DNA from: Flavobacteriales bacterium | GTDB lineage: Bacteria; Bacteroidota; Bacteroidia; Flavobacteriales_F; PHOS-HE28 | Length of the DNA stretch: 9,354 nt | Assembly (NCBI GenBank): GCA_020437875.1 | Contig: JAGQVR010000109.1 | Coordinates: 1-9,354, forward strand | Reading direction: 5' to 3' | Shown: piece by piece, positions 1-7,366 of the stretch | Position numbering within the stretch: the stretch's first letter is position 1 | How the letters are laid out: each line of letters opens with the position of its first letter | Position numbers and translations under genes: made by a program | Notes under the pieces: model-generated | Databases searched by the model: none | Told to the model about the DNA's origin: nothing | The model's input: the letters and a program-made list of their open reading frames with translations, nothing else

Positions 1-211
1 CCAATTCCAATGCGGCCTTCAACTTCTGGTGCCGCTCCATGGCCTCCTTCGCCTTGCCAGCGTCCTCCAGCAGCTTCACGATCTTCCTGTCCGTGGGCTT
101 CCCACAGGGATCATCGGTCGCTTCATCATCCTGGGCAACCGCCCCGAGAGCGACAGCCACCAGCACAAGGCTCGTCGCCCACCGTTGGAACGATGCGATG
201 GTCCGGGTCAT
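1..211 (-). CDS. Exported protein, possibly TPR-type, N-terminal part only (3' end outside window)
   Basis: This minus-strand frame stays open from an ATG at 211 to the left edge, giving 70 codons of an incomplete gene. The N-terminus looks like a signal peptide: residues 1-11 contain Arg3 and Arg10, residues 12-25 are hydrophobic (TSLVLVAVALGAV), and an AxA-type cleavage site lies near residue 26. The mature part starts acidic, has one Cys at residue 36, and then a charged amphipathic helix (residues 41-70, ending MERHQKLKAALEL) that resembles the first helices of a TPR unit. That similarity is impression only. A second in-frame ATG at 271 lies 11 bases after the upstream gene's stop, but it would give an overlong n-region with rarer codons (CGA, ACA, AGG, AGA), so 211 is preferred. 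It follows the AsmA-like gene on the same strand and may be co-transcribed. The function is unknown; a periplasmic or outer-membrane location is inferred. Confidence 0.6.
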   Translation of the reverse strand, partial: MTRTIASFQRWATSLVLVAVALGAVAQDDEATDDPCGKPTDRKIVKLLEDAGKAKEAMERHQKLKAALEL

Positions 212-282
212 TCCAACGCGGCCTGCTCTCCTTGTTCGGCCGTCCTTCAACGCGGTCACGATCGTTTGCATCAAGTCCCTTT

Positions 283-3114
283 CTACTTCACCGTCGTGTT
301 CGTGGCTTCCGCCTTCGCGATCATGGCATCCCCTTGCTTCCGCGCGGCGTCCACCATCGCATCAGCCCGCTTGTCCGCTTCGGCGACGGCCTGTTGCTCC
401 TTCCTGTCGGCCTCCTCCTTGGCCTTCTTCGCCGCCACCTGGGCAGCGGCCTTGGCCAAAGGGTTGGTCACCTTGGCGACGGCATCATCCGCGGCCTTGT
501 ATCCCTCGGCCTTCACCCGAGCGGCCTCGGTGCGTGCCTGGGCCTTCAGTTCATCGGCCCGCTTCTGTGCATCGGCCACGAGCTTCGCCGCTTCCTCCCG
601 AGCACGAGCGATCGCCTCCTCCTTCGCCTTGTCGATCCGTTCATTCAGCTCCTCCTTCACCTCGGTGACCACCGTTTCCTTCAGGTTCGTGCTGCCCCCT
701 GCGAAGACCGGTTTCACGATCGGCTTCTCGATCGTGCCGGTGATCTTCGCGGTCAGATCCAGTTCAGCTGGCACTTGGAAATTGGCACCGATGGCACTGT
801 TGGCGCGACCCAACAAACCTGCAACGGCCGTTGCCGCACCTGCTCCGAACATGTCGCTCGGCACCTTGGCCTTCATATCGTAGTCGATCGCCTGATCAGC
901 GAAGGCGGTGCTGCCGCCCACGTTGGCCTTGATCCGGTCGATCTTCACATCGAAGGGTTCCGTGATCATCCGGCCATCCTCGAGCTTGTAGTTGAAGACC
1001 ACATCGTTCAGGGTGGTGTTCTCGATGCCCTGCAGTTTCAAGGCCTTGGCGACATCGACCAACGGTTGGAACCCGTCCACCCGCACGCTCTTGGTCCGGA
1101 ATGTGCCACGCCCGTTCAGGGAGTTCATGTCCGGTTGCATGTGCTGGTCCAGGTCGGCGGTCATCGCCAGGTTCGTGCTGAAGCGCCCCTTGCAGGTCTT
1201 CGCGATCGGCGCCATCTTCTGCACCGTCTCCATGTACTTCACCGTCTGCTCGATGTCCAATTCCTTCACGTCATAGCGGAAGTCGATGTTCGGCCGGGTG
1301 ATGTCCTTCGCATCGTAGCCACCCGCCATGTTCACACTTCCTCCGAAAAGGTTGAAGAAGACGTCCTTCAGGTCCACGCGCTTGTCGTGCACGTGCAGTC
1401 CACCCTTCGCATTCGTGAGGTGTATGTCGTCATAGATCACCTCGCCGACGGCCATGCCCATGCGGAAGTCGATGTTGCCGGGCACTTCGATCACGCTCAT
1501 CGCGGTCGTGTCGGCCGTGCCAGCGCTATCCGCGGCGGTTGATGAGCCGCCCATCAGTTCGTTCAGGTCGAACCTGTTCGCGGTGAGGTCGAAGCTGCCC
1601 ACGAGGGTGCTGTCCTTGAGCCACCACTGGAGGTAGTTGTCCATGCGTCCCTTCGCCTGGATATCGCTGCTGCCCACGTTCCCATCGAAGCTGGTAAGCG
1701 CCAGATAGCGCGGGCTGAAGTCGAAGTAAAGGCTCTTGATGCCGACCGGTGGCAGGGAATCGCTCTTGTAGTCCATGCCCAACAGGATCATCCGGCCATC
1801 GGCCAGGAACTTGTCGTAGTGGCCGTTCTCCACATCGCTCATCCGGCCCTTCATGCGCACATCGGCGGTGAAGCTGCCCTTGAGGTCCTCCTCCATCGGG
1901 ACCACCGTCTTCACGCTGGCCAGGTCCAGGTTGGCTTTCAACTCGGCATCCACGTCGGGATCGGTCATCGGGTGCGCCAGGTGCATGCGCGCTTCCACGG
2001 GATTGCCCGCCATCTTCAGGGCGAAGCGCTTCAGGTCCACGATCATCTTGTCCATGTCGTTCCCTTGCGGACAACTGATGTTGAGGTCCACGTGGATGTC
2101 CTCCACGCTGCTCGGCAGATCGGGATACTTGAACCGACCGTTCTCCACATCCACATCCAAGCCGAAGGCCGGCGTGGTGTTGTCGTTCATCTTCCCCTTG
2201 ACGAAGCCGCTGAACCCGGCCTTTCCGCTCATCTCCACACCGGTGAGATCCGTCGCGAATTCCGCGGGTACCAGTGATAGCAGGGTGCCGAAGTCCGTCT
2301 TCTTCGTGTTCCAGGTGAGGTCCATGTCCATGTCATCGCCGGGCATGGCCAGCCAGCCATCGAGACCGAGTACCAACTGGTTGATGGCCGCCTCGTTCTC
2401 CTTGAAGGTGAACTTCATGTTCGGCATGTCCATCTCGAGATCGGCCTTGACGTCCGCCTTCACGTTCTTGAGGTACTTCACACCACCAAATACCACGTTG
2501 GCCGTATCCGCGTGTGTGGTGGTATTCAGCACGAAGAGGTCCTGCGTGAAGTCACCATTCCCGCGGTGATCCAAGCCGAGCAGGTCCATGTAATAACCGA
2601 GGGATGCGTCATCGTAGATCAGGGACCCATCCTCGATCCAGTATTCGCGAAGCCCGATGTTGAAGGCGCTGGCCGATTCCGCCGCCGCTTCTTCGGTCGC
2701 CATGCTGTCCGCCTTGGCGATGTCCCAGTTCGCACGTCCGTCCTCCAGGACCTTCACATGGATGTGAGGCCGCACCAGGCCGATGCGCTTGATGTCGATC
2801 CGGTCCCGGAATAGGCTCTTGATGTCCACGGTGGCTGTGAAGGTGCCGATGCGCGCCAGATCGATCCCCTCGAAGGGTGCCACGTTGCTCACCTTCACGT
2901 TCTCCACCTCCACGGTGAGGTTCGGGAAGTTCTTGAGGAGGGTGAGGTCCCAGTCACCCCAATCCACCACCGCGTTGAGGTTCTTGTTCACCTCGGCCTT
3001 CACCGCCGCCTCGATCCGGTCCTTGAAGAGGATGGGGATGAGGATGGCAGCTCCCAACAGGAGCACGATGAGGATGCCGAGGCTGATCAGGATGCGTTTG
3101 GTCCACTTGGCCAT
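283..3114 (-). CDS. AsmA-like envelope protein with coiled C-terminal tail
   Basis: This 943-residue protein has a short basic N-terminus and one membrane helix (about residues 8-30), followed by a long region rich in short beta-strand patterns. Residues about 55-135 match the AsmA N-terminal style: repeated 'V.V.NV.V' strands, a 'SLFRDRIDIKRIGLVRP' stretch, then 'DGRANWDI'. Residues about 540-800 resemble the AsmA C-terminal region, ending in 'ITGTIEKPIVKP'. AsmA/TamB-type proteins are envelope proteins linked to lipid transport and outer-membrane homeostasis, so an inner-membrane anchor with a periplasmic body is expected here. A Ser/Thr/Ala-rich linker sits near residues 520-540. Residues about 815-935 form an Ala/Lys/Glu/Arg-rich, probably coiled-coil tail that ordinary AsmA proteins lack. 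The ATG at 3114 is the first in frame, with no clear Shine-Dalgarno. The gene lies 102 bp after the symporter and just before the exported-protein gene. The family call is good; the specific role is unknown. Confidence 0.85.
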   Translation of the reverse strand: MAKWTKRILISLGILIVLLLGAAILIPILFKDRIEAAVKAEVNKNLNAVVDWGDWDLTLLKNFPNLTVEVENVKVSNVAPFEGIDLARIGTFTATVDIKSLFRDRIDIKRIGLVRPHIHVKVLEDGRANWDIAKADSMATEEAAAESASAFNIGLREYWIEDGSLIYDDASLGYYMDLLGLDHRGNGDFTQDLFVLNTTTHADTANVVFGGVKYLKNVKADVKADLEMDMPNMKFTFKENEAAINQLVLGLDGWLAMPGDDMDMDLTWNTKKTDFGTLLSLVPAEFATDLTGVEMSGKAGFSGFVKGKMNDNTTPAFGLDVDVENGRFKYPDLPSSVEDIHVDLNISCPQGNDMDKMIVDLKRFALKMAGNPVEARMHLAHPMTDPDVDAELKANLDLASVKTVVPMEEDLKGSFTADVRMKGRMSDVENGHYDKFLADGRMILLGMDYKSDSLPPVGIKSLYFDFSPRYLALTSFDGNVGSSDIQAKGRMDNYLQWWLKDSTLVGSFDLTANRFDLNELMGGSSTAADSAGTADTTAMSVIEVPGNIDFRMGMAVGEVIYDDIHLTNAKGGLHVHDKRVDLKDVFFNLFGGSVNMAGGYDAKDITRPNIDFRYDVKELDIEQTVKYMETVQKMAPIAKTCKGRFSTNLAMTADLDQHMQPDMNSLNGRGTFRTKSVRVDGFQPLVDVAKALKLQGIENTTLNDVVFNYKLEDGRMITEPFDVKIDRIKANVGGSTAFADQAIDYDMKAKVPSDMFGAGAATAVAGLLGRANSAIGANFQVPAELDLTAKITGTIEKPIVKPVFAGGSTNLKETVVTEVKEELNERIDKAKEEAIARAREEAAKLVADAQKRADELKAQARTEAARVKAEGYKAADDAVAKVTNPLAKAAAQVAAKKAKEEADRKEQQAVAEADKRADAMVDAARKQGDAMIAKAEATNTTVK

Positions 3115-3163
3115 GGGGATGGTGTCGATCGGTTATCACGAGCCGGTGAGCCGGACGCGGTCA

Positions 3164-3171
3164 CAAAGATC
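3164..3171 (-). promoter_or_regulatory. Candidate Bacteroidota -7 element upstream of the AsmA-like gene
   Basis: On the minus strand this reads GATCTTTG, matching the TAnnTTTG consensus of Bacteroidota at seven of eight positions when n is free. It lies in the 102-bp gap between the symporter stop and the AsmA-like ATG, and would give a leader of roughly 45 bases. No -33 TTG element is visible at the usual spacing, so this is weak. If real, the AsmA-like gene could be transcribed separately from aroC and the symporter. I see no convincing terminator in the gap. Confidence 0.25.
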
Positions 3172-3216
3172 GTTCCGCAACAGGCCGTTGCCTCCGCCGG
3201 ATCCACCTTGGTTCGT

Positions 3217-4638
3217 TCACAGTTCCCTGGTGAACAACTCCTCGCCCTGGACCTGGGCCACGATGCTGCAGCAAGTGGCATCCCCGGTGACATTCACCAC
3301 GGTGCGGCACATGTCCAGCACGCGGTCCACCGGCAGGATGATGGCGATCCAGGCCGGGTCGAGCCCCAGGGAGGTCAGCACCACCAACAGGGTGATCAGG
3401 CCCGCACTGGGGACGGCGGCCGCGCCGATGCTCGCAAGGGTGGCCGTGCCCACGATGCTGAGCTGCTGCATGAAGGTGAGGTCGACAAGGTGGAACTGCG
3501 CCAGGAAGACGACGGCCACGGCTTGATACAGGCTGGTCCCGTCCATGTTCACCGTGGCACCGATGGGCAGGACGAAACCGGCCGTGCTGCGGCTCACACC
3601 GGCACGCTCCTCGAGGCATTCCATGGTCACCGGAAGGGTCGCCGCGCTGCTGCTGGTGCTGAAGGCGAGCAACTGGGCCGGGGAGATGGCCTTGAAGAAG
3701 CGCCGGTAAACGTTGCGGCGGAGCACCAGGCTGAGCACGACCGGGTATATGCCGAATGCGACGATGGCCAGGCCCAAGCCAACGGTGATCATGTAGCCGG
3801 CCAGGGAACGGAACAACTCGAGCACCGCGGCGGGGTCATCACCCGCGATGCGGGAGACCACGCCCGCCATGAGCGCGAAGACGAACCAGGGTGCGGCGAG
3901 CATCACCACGTCCACCATCTTCATGAAGACCTCGTTCAGCCCATTGACGAGCTGGATGACCGGCGCCACCCGGTCCCTCGGGATCAGCAGGAGCACCACG
4001 CCGAAGAACAACGCGAAGACGATGACCTGCAGCATCAATGCCCGGCTGAAGCTCAGGAAGATGTTGCTCGGCACCATCTCCGGGAGGAATTGGAGCGGTC
4101 CTTGGGCGGCCACACCGGTCGCTCGTTCCCTTTGGGCCTCGGCCATGGCATCCGGTGCTTGCTGCCGACGCTTGAGCACCCTGGCCACCACGGCTTCGTT
4201 GCCAGGATCGCAGCTGAAACAGCGACCATCCTTGGCCTGCTCCACGCCAGGCGTGTCCTTCACCCATAGTTCATAAGCCACCCGGTTCTCCAGCCGCTGG
4301 TCGTCATCGGACCAGGTGCCGGGTGCGATCGTATTCACCAACAGCAGTCCGACGCTGACCGCGACAACGGTGGTGGCCAGGTAAAGGGCCAGCATGCCAA
4401 GGCCCATGCGACCGAGCCGCGTGATGTCATTCAGCCCACTCACCCCACTGATGATGCTGAACAGCACGAGCGGGACCGCGATCAACTTGAGCAGGTTGAT
4501 GAAGATGTCGCCGAAGGGGGCGATCCAGTCCATCGTGAAACGGCTCCACCCCAGCGTACTCGACAAGACGGCCCAGCCCACGCCAAGCCCCAGACCCAAC
4601 AGGATGCGCACGGGCAGGGATGGTCGGAACACCCTCAT
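3217..4638 (-). CDS. Dicarboxylate/amino acid:cation symporter (DAACS, GltP/DctA-like)
   Basis: This 473-residue multi-pass inner-membrane transporter belongs to the glutamate/aspartate (SLC1-like) family, which couples uptake of acidic amino acids or C4-dicarboxylates to Na+ or H+. The family's substrate core is present: the serine-rich tip STSSSA (327-332), the TM7 motif NMDGT (364-368), the glycine/alanine/proline-rich second hairpin (about 402-412), and TM8 with Asp438, Asp442, Arg445, Asn449 and Asp453 (RTVVNVTGD). The Arg just before the Thr in TM8 corresponds to the residue that pairs with the substrate side-chain carboxylate in acidic-substrate members, which favours Glu, Asp or dicarboxylate. 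Between TM3 and TM4 there is a long hydrophilic loop (about 108-185) with a CFSC motif at 140-143, much longer than in archaeal GltPh. The frame is open 30 codons further upstream, but ATG 4638 overlaps the aroC stop as ATGA and begins the natural N-terminus. The exact substrate is not determined. Confidence 0.93.
   Translation of the reverse strand: MRVFRPSLPVRILLGLGLGVGWAVLSSTLGWSRFTMDWIAPFGDIFINLLKLIAVPLVLFSIISGVSGLNDITRLGRMGLGMLALYLATTVVAVSVGLLLVNTIAPGTWSDDDQRLENRVAYELWVKDTPGVEQAKDGRCFSCDPGNEAVVARVLKRRQQAPDAMAEAQRERATGVAAQGPLQFLPEMVPSNIFLSFSRALMLQVIVFALFFGVVLLLIPRDRVAPVIQLVNGLNEVFMKMVDVVMLAAPWFVFALMAGVVSRIAGDDPAAVLELFRSLAGYMITVGLGLAIVAFGIYPVVLSLVLRRNVYRRFFKAISPAQLLAFSTSSSAATLPVTMECLEERAGVSRSTAGFVLPIGATVNMDGTSLYQAVAVVFLAQFHLVDLTFMQQLSIVGTATLASIGAAAVPSAGLITLLVVLTSLGLDPAWIAIILPVDRVLDMCRTVVNVTGDATCCSIVAQVQGEELFTREL
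4635..4638 (-). other. ATGA stop/start overlap between aroC and the symporter
   Basis: On the minus strand the four bases ATGA hold both the symporter start (ATG, 4638-4636) and the aroC stop (TGA, 4637-4635). Such overlaps usually mean co-transcription, and often translation of the second gene by ribosomes finishing the first. This also fixes the symporter start, in preference to the upstream in-frame codons that run inside aroC. Confidence 0.85.
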
Positions 4639-5702
4639 AGCCGAGCGGTCCGTTGGCGAATCATATGATCGACAAGGACCAGACAGGTCATGGCTTCCAC
4701 GATGGGCACGGCACGCGGCACCACGCACGGGTCATGCCGGCCGGCCGCCTCCAGTACCACGGTGTTGCCCGCGCGATCAACGGTGTCCTGTGCTTTGGCG
4801 ATGGTGCTCACCGGTTTGAAGGCGACATCGAAGACGATGTCCTCGCCATTACTGATGCCGCCCTGGATGCCACCCGCCCGATTCGTTCTGTTCCCGACCG
4901 GGGTGATCGGGTCGTTGTTCTCCGATCCGCGGAGGGCGATGCTGTCGAAGCCATTGCCGATCGAGAATCCCTTCACCGCGTTGATGCTGAGCATGGCCTT
5001 GCCCAGGTCGGCGTGCAACTTGTCGAACACCGGTTCACCCAGACCGGCCGGAGCACCGGTGATCAGGCAGGTGATGCGCCCACCGATTGAATCACCCTCG
5101 GTACGCACCTCCTCGATCAACTCCGCCATCGGTCCCATCGCCGCTGGGTCTGCAGTACGCACCGCGTTCGACCATGTCGAAGTGAAGTCGAGTTCCACGA
5201 GCGGACAGGTGGACCTGATCGCCCCTACCTGGCTCACATGCGCGTGCACCCGTACACCGGACCCGTTGAGCACCTGGCGGGCGATGGCACCACCGACCAC
5301 CCGGGCCGCGGTCTCCCGCGCGCTGCTTCGACCGCCACCGCGATGGTCACGGATACCGTACTTCGCCTCCCAGGTCTTGTCCGCATGACCGGGCCGGTAG
5401 ACCTCCTTCAGGGCATCGTAATCGGTGCTCCGTGCATCGGTATTGCGGATCGCGAAGGCGATCGGCGTTCCCAACGTGATCCCATCGAAGACGCCGCTCA
5501 GGATCTCCAAACGATCATCCTCCCTGCGTGCGGTCCCCAGTGTCGTGCTACCCGGTCGCCTGCGGTCCAACTCGTTTTGGATGGCTTCAAGGTCGATACG
5601 AAGTCCCGCTGGACAGCCGTCGACGACCCCACCGATGCCTGCACCATGGCTCTCCCCGAAGGTGGTCAGGCGGAACAACTGTCCGATCGTATTCCCGGGC
5701 AT
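4635..5702 (-). CDS. aroC: Chorismate synthase
   Basis: Chorismate synthase catalyses the last step of the shikimate pathway, converting 5-enolpyruvylshikimate 3-phosphate to chorismate with reduced FMN, in the cytoplasm. The 355-residue product has the normal family length. Visible signatures are GESHG (16-20) with the first catalytic His19, RRRPG (47-51), RPGHAD (103-108) with the second His, RGGGRSSARETAARV (121-135), GGISNG (281-286) and GRHDPCVVPRAVPIVEAM (321-338). The usual Tyr after HAD is Lys109 here, a minor variation. The reading frame stays open for 115 more codons upstream, but that stretch crosses the divergent promoter region and the start of the plus-strand neighbour and does not resemble AroC. 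The ATG at 5702 gives MPGNTIGQLF, the usual start. The stop overlaps the symporter ATG by four bases. Confidence 0.97.
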   Translation of the reverse strand: MPGNTIGQLFRLTTFGESHGAGIGGVVDGCPAGLRIDLEAIQNELDRRRPGSTTLGTARREDDRLEILSGVFDGITLGTPIAFAIRNTDARSTDYDALKEVYRPGHADKTWEAKYGIRDHRGGGRSSARETAARVVGGAIARQVLNGSGVRVHAHVSQVGAIRSTCPLVELDFTSTWSNAVRTADPAAMGPMAELIEEVRTEGDSIGGRITCLITGAPAGLGEPVFDKLHADLGKAMLSINAVKGFSIGNGFDSIALRGSENNDPITPVGNRTNRAGGIQGGISNGEDIVFDVAFKPVSTIAKAQDTVDRAGNTVVLEAAGRHDPCVVPRAVPIVEAMTCLVLVDHMIRQRTARL

Positions 5703-5719
5703 CCCTGCTGGTCGTTCGG

Positions 5720-5726
5720 CAAAGTA
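5720..5726 (-). promoter_or_regulatory. Candidate -7 element for aroC
   Basis: The minus strand reads TACTTTG here, a near match to TAnnTTTG that lacks one spacer base. A second similar run (GACTTTCG) lies immediately upstream. Transcription would start about 10-15 bases before the aroC ATG at 5702, a short leader. No clear -33 box is visible, so this is tentative. It would be the promoter for aroC and the overlapping symporter gene. Confidence 0.3.
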
Positions 5727-5785
5727 CGAAAGTCGGATCGGCGGTGCGGGTGGGCTGCGGACCGTGCGTACCACGGAGGTCCACC

Positions 5786-5793
5786 TACCTTCG
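5786..5793 (+). promoter_or_regulatory. Candidate -7 element for the GT-C-like gene
   Basis: TACCTTCG matches TAnnTTTG at all but one fixed base, in the divergent intergenic region shared with aroC. Transcription would begin close to 5798, leaving a leader of about 50 bases to the preferred ATG at 5851, or almost none to the ATG at 5800. No -33 TTG is obvious. Confidence 0.35.
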
Positions 5794-5850
5794 ACGACCA
5801 TGCTGCGCCCACCTGCTGTGGATGGAGGAAGATCATCGGTCGAGCACCGG

Positions 5851-7347
5851 ATGATGTCGTGGATCGAAGCGCTGGTCGTGCTGCTGGGCGTGATCACGGC
5901 GATCTCGCCCTTGCGAAGCGGGATCGAGCTCTCCCCGGACTCGGTGAATTTCGTGGTGGCCGCACAGAACCTGATGGAGCATGGCCGCTTCTTCGTCTTC
6001 TCGAACTGGCCGTCGCATTCGCTCCTTCCCGTTTTGGAGCCGTTCACCGACTTTCCGCCCGGCTATTCCCTGTACCTCCTGCCTTTCCTACTGGTGTTCA
6101 AGGAGCCCTTCCTGGCCGCCGCCGTTGCCCACGCGGTAACGATCGTGGCTTTGTTCAGCGCCCTGGTCTTCCTTTTCCGCAGCCTCGGATGGCCTCCTTT
6201 CCTCCGGATCACCGGCTACCTCGTGGTCTCGGTGTTCTCCACCTACCCCATCCTGTTCGCGCACTATTGGACGGAACCGCTCTTCATCGCCAGCACCCTC
6301 ATGGTGGGTGCGTGCATGATCCGATCCTGTCGCACGGATAAGCGAAGCCTCTGGTACTGGGCTGCGGCCTTCGCTTTCATGGCAAGCTCCCTGAAGATCA
6401 TCGGGGCCTTCAACCTGGCCTGGTTCGTCATCCCTGTTCTGAGATCACACCATGGACGAAGATCACGTTCCGTGCTGGCGATCGCCGCTTGTTCCGCACC
6501 GAGCATATTGTGGTTCGGACGGAACCTGTTCCAATACGGCACCATCAGCCATTCGCACCTGTTGAGGGCACTGGACCTCAATGACACGCTGCTGCGCCCC
6601 CTGAACTTCCTCACTGACGAATTGCTCCGGATCAGTGGACCCGTCTGGCCTTCGTTCGTCGTCCTGGCTGGCGTGGTCACTTGCATCGTTCTTCCTTTTT
6701 GGACCAGGACGGGTCCATGGACCGAACGGATCGCCACGGCGCAAGGGCTCCTGGTGCTGGCCGTGTGCGTGCATTTCGTGGGGATATGGGCGCTCTCGCT
6801 CGTCACCTTCTTCAGCCTTCTCGATGACCGGCTCCTCTCCCCATCGATCACGCTCGGCATGATCGCCACACTGAACGGGATCCATCTGGTGACGCAAGGC
6901 CGGCCCCGTGCAGTGCGGATCGCCTTGCTGGTGCCGCCGCTCCTATTTCTGCTGAACGCGCACCATACCACAAGACCTCCCTCTCCCATCAACTCACGCA
7001 CCTTCACCATTCCTCCTGAAGCCATGGCCTGGGACGACATCCGGATGCGCGGTGTGCTCGATGGTGCGAGCCACTTCTACTCGGATCGCGACTTCCGCCA
7101 TCAGCTCTATGCCCGCATCCCGCAGCGGATCCTCTGGGACACCACCATCCTTGGCGATGAACAGAGGATCCATGATTTGCTGCGGACAGGGGATCGGCCT
7201 TTCTTCGTCATGCATGAGGGCTCCGATGAGCTGCAAGCCCTCGACTCCGGCCTTGCCCGCAGCGGGATCGAACTGGAACGGACCACCTACCCGGATGCCG
7301 GACTAGTGGTGTACACCCTGCCTCCATCTGACCACCGTCCGCAGTGA
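5851..7347 (+). CDS. Multi-pass membrane protein, probable GT-C-fold glycosyltransferase (GT39/ArnT-like)
   Basis: This 498-residue protein has about nine or ten hydrophobic segments in residues 5-370, then a soluble C-terminal part (about 375-498). The layout fits GT-C enzymes, which move a sugar from a polyprenyl-phosphate carrier on the outer face of the inner membrane. Supporting marks are an acidic loop after the first helix (SPDS, Asp30), PPGY (69-72) opening the next helix, WTEP (140-143) and DDRLLSP (325-331), which resembles the 'RYLLP' motif late in these enzymes. Sugar and acceptor cannot be told; lipid A, protein or glycan modification are all possible. An in-frame ATG at 5800 would add 17 residues, but those codons (CCA, AGA, TCA) are unlike the rest and lie next to the promoter candidate, so 5851 is preferred. 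The second ATG at 5854 is equally usable. GGAGGAAG lies about 20 bases upstream of 5851, rather far for a ribosome site. hutI follows after 19 bp. Confidence 0.7.
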   Translation: MMSWIEALVVLLGVITAISPLRSGIELSPDSVNFVVAAQNLMEHGRFFVFSNWPSHSLLPVLEPFTDFPPGYSLYLLPFLLVFKEPFLAAAVAHAVTIVALFSALVFLFRSLGWPPFLRITGYLVVSVFSTYPILFAHYWTEPLFIASTLMVGACMIRSCRTDKRSLWYWAAAFAFMASSLKIIGAFNLAWFVIPVLRSHHGRRSRSVLAIAACSAPSILWFGRNLFQYGTISHSHLLRALDLNDTLLRPLNFLTDELLRISGPVWPSFVVLAGVVTCIVLPFWTRTGPWTERIATAQGLLVLAVCVHFVGIWALSLVTFFSLLDDRLLSPSITLGMIATLNGIHLVTQGRPRAVRIALLVPPLLFLLNAHHTTRPPSPINSRTFTIPPEAMAWDDIRMRGVLDGASHFYSDRDFRHQLYARIPQRILWDTTILGDEQRIHDLLRTGDRPFFVMHEGSDELQALDSGLARSGIELERTTYPDAGLVVYTLPPSDHRPQ

Positions 7348-7352
7348 TCGTC

Positions 7353-7360
7353 TTTCTTTG
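7353..7360 (+). promoter_or_regulatory. Candidate -7 element directly upstream of hutI
   Basis: TTTCTTTG differs from TAnnTTTG at one fixed base and ends six bases before the hutI ATG. Transcription from it would give an almost leaderless message. There is no visible -33 box, and the gene could equally be read through from the preceding membrane-protein gene 19 bp upstream. Confidence 0.25.
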
Positions 7361-7366
7361 CCGGTA

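Noticed and set aside
212..282. Possible hairpin (CGGCC...GGCCG) between the AsmA-like gene and the exported-protein gene
   Set aside because: The stem is only five pairs with a loop of about 14 bases and no T-run; this is expected by chance in GC-rich DNA.
10..1542. A 510-codon open frame on the plus strand opposite the AsmA-like gene
   Set aside because: It is antisense to a well-supported gene, is rich in Arg, His and Leu with no recognisable motif, and is explained by the GC-rich third positions of the true gene.
3140..3154. Possible terminator or operator at the repeated GAGCCGG T GAGCCGG
   Set aside because: It is a short 7-bp direct repeat; the only hairpin is a 4-bp CCGG stem with no T-run, too weak for a terminator call.
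3208..4269. A 353-codon open frame on the plus strand opposite the symporter
   Set aside because: The product is His/Asp/Glu/Gln-rich without fold-like pattern, which is the usual mirror of a GC-rich membrane protein gene.
5703..6047. A 115-codon N-terminal extension of aroC on the minus strand
   Set aside because: It crosses the divergent promoter and the 5' part of the plus-strand gene, and does not resemble AroC; the standard start at 5702 gives normal family length.
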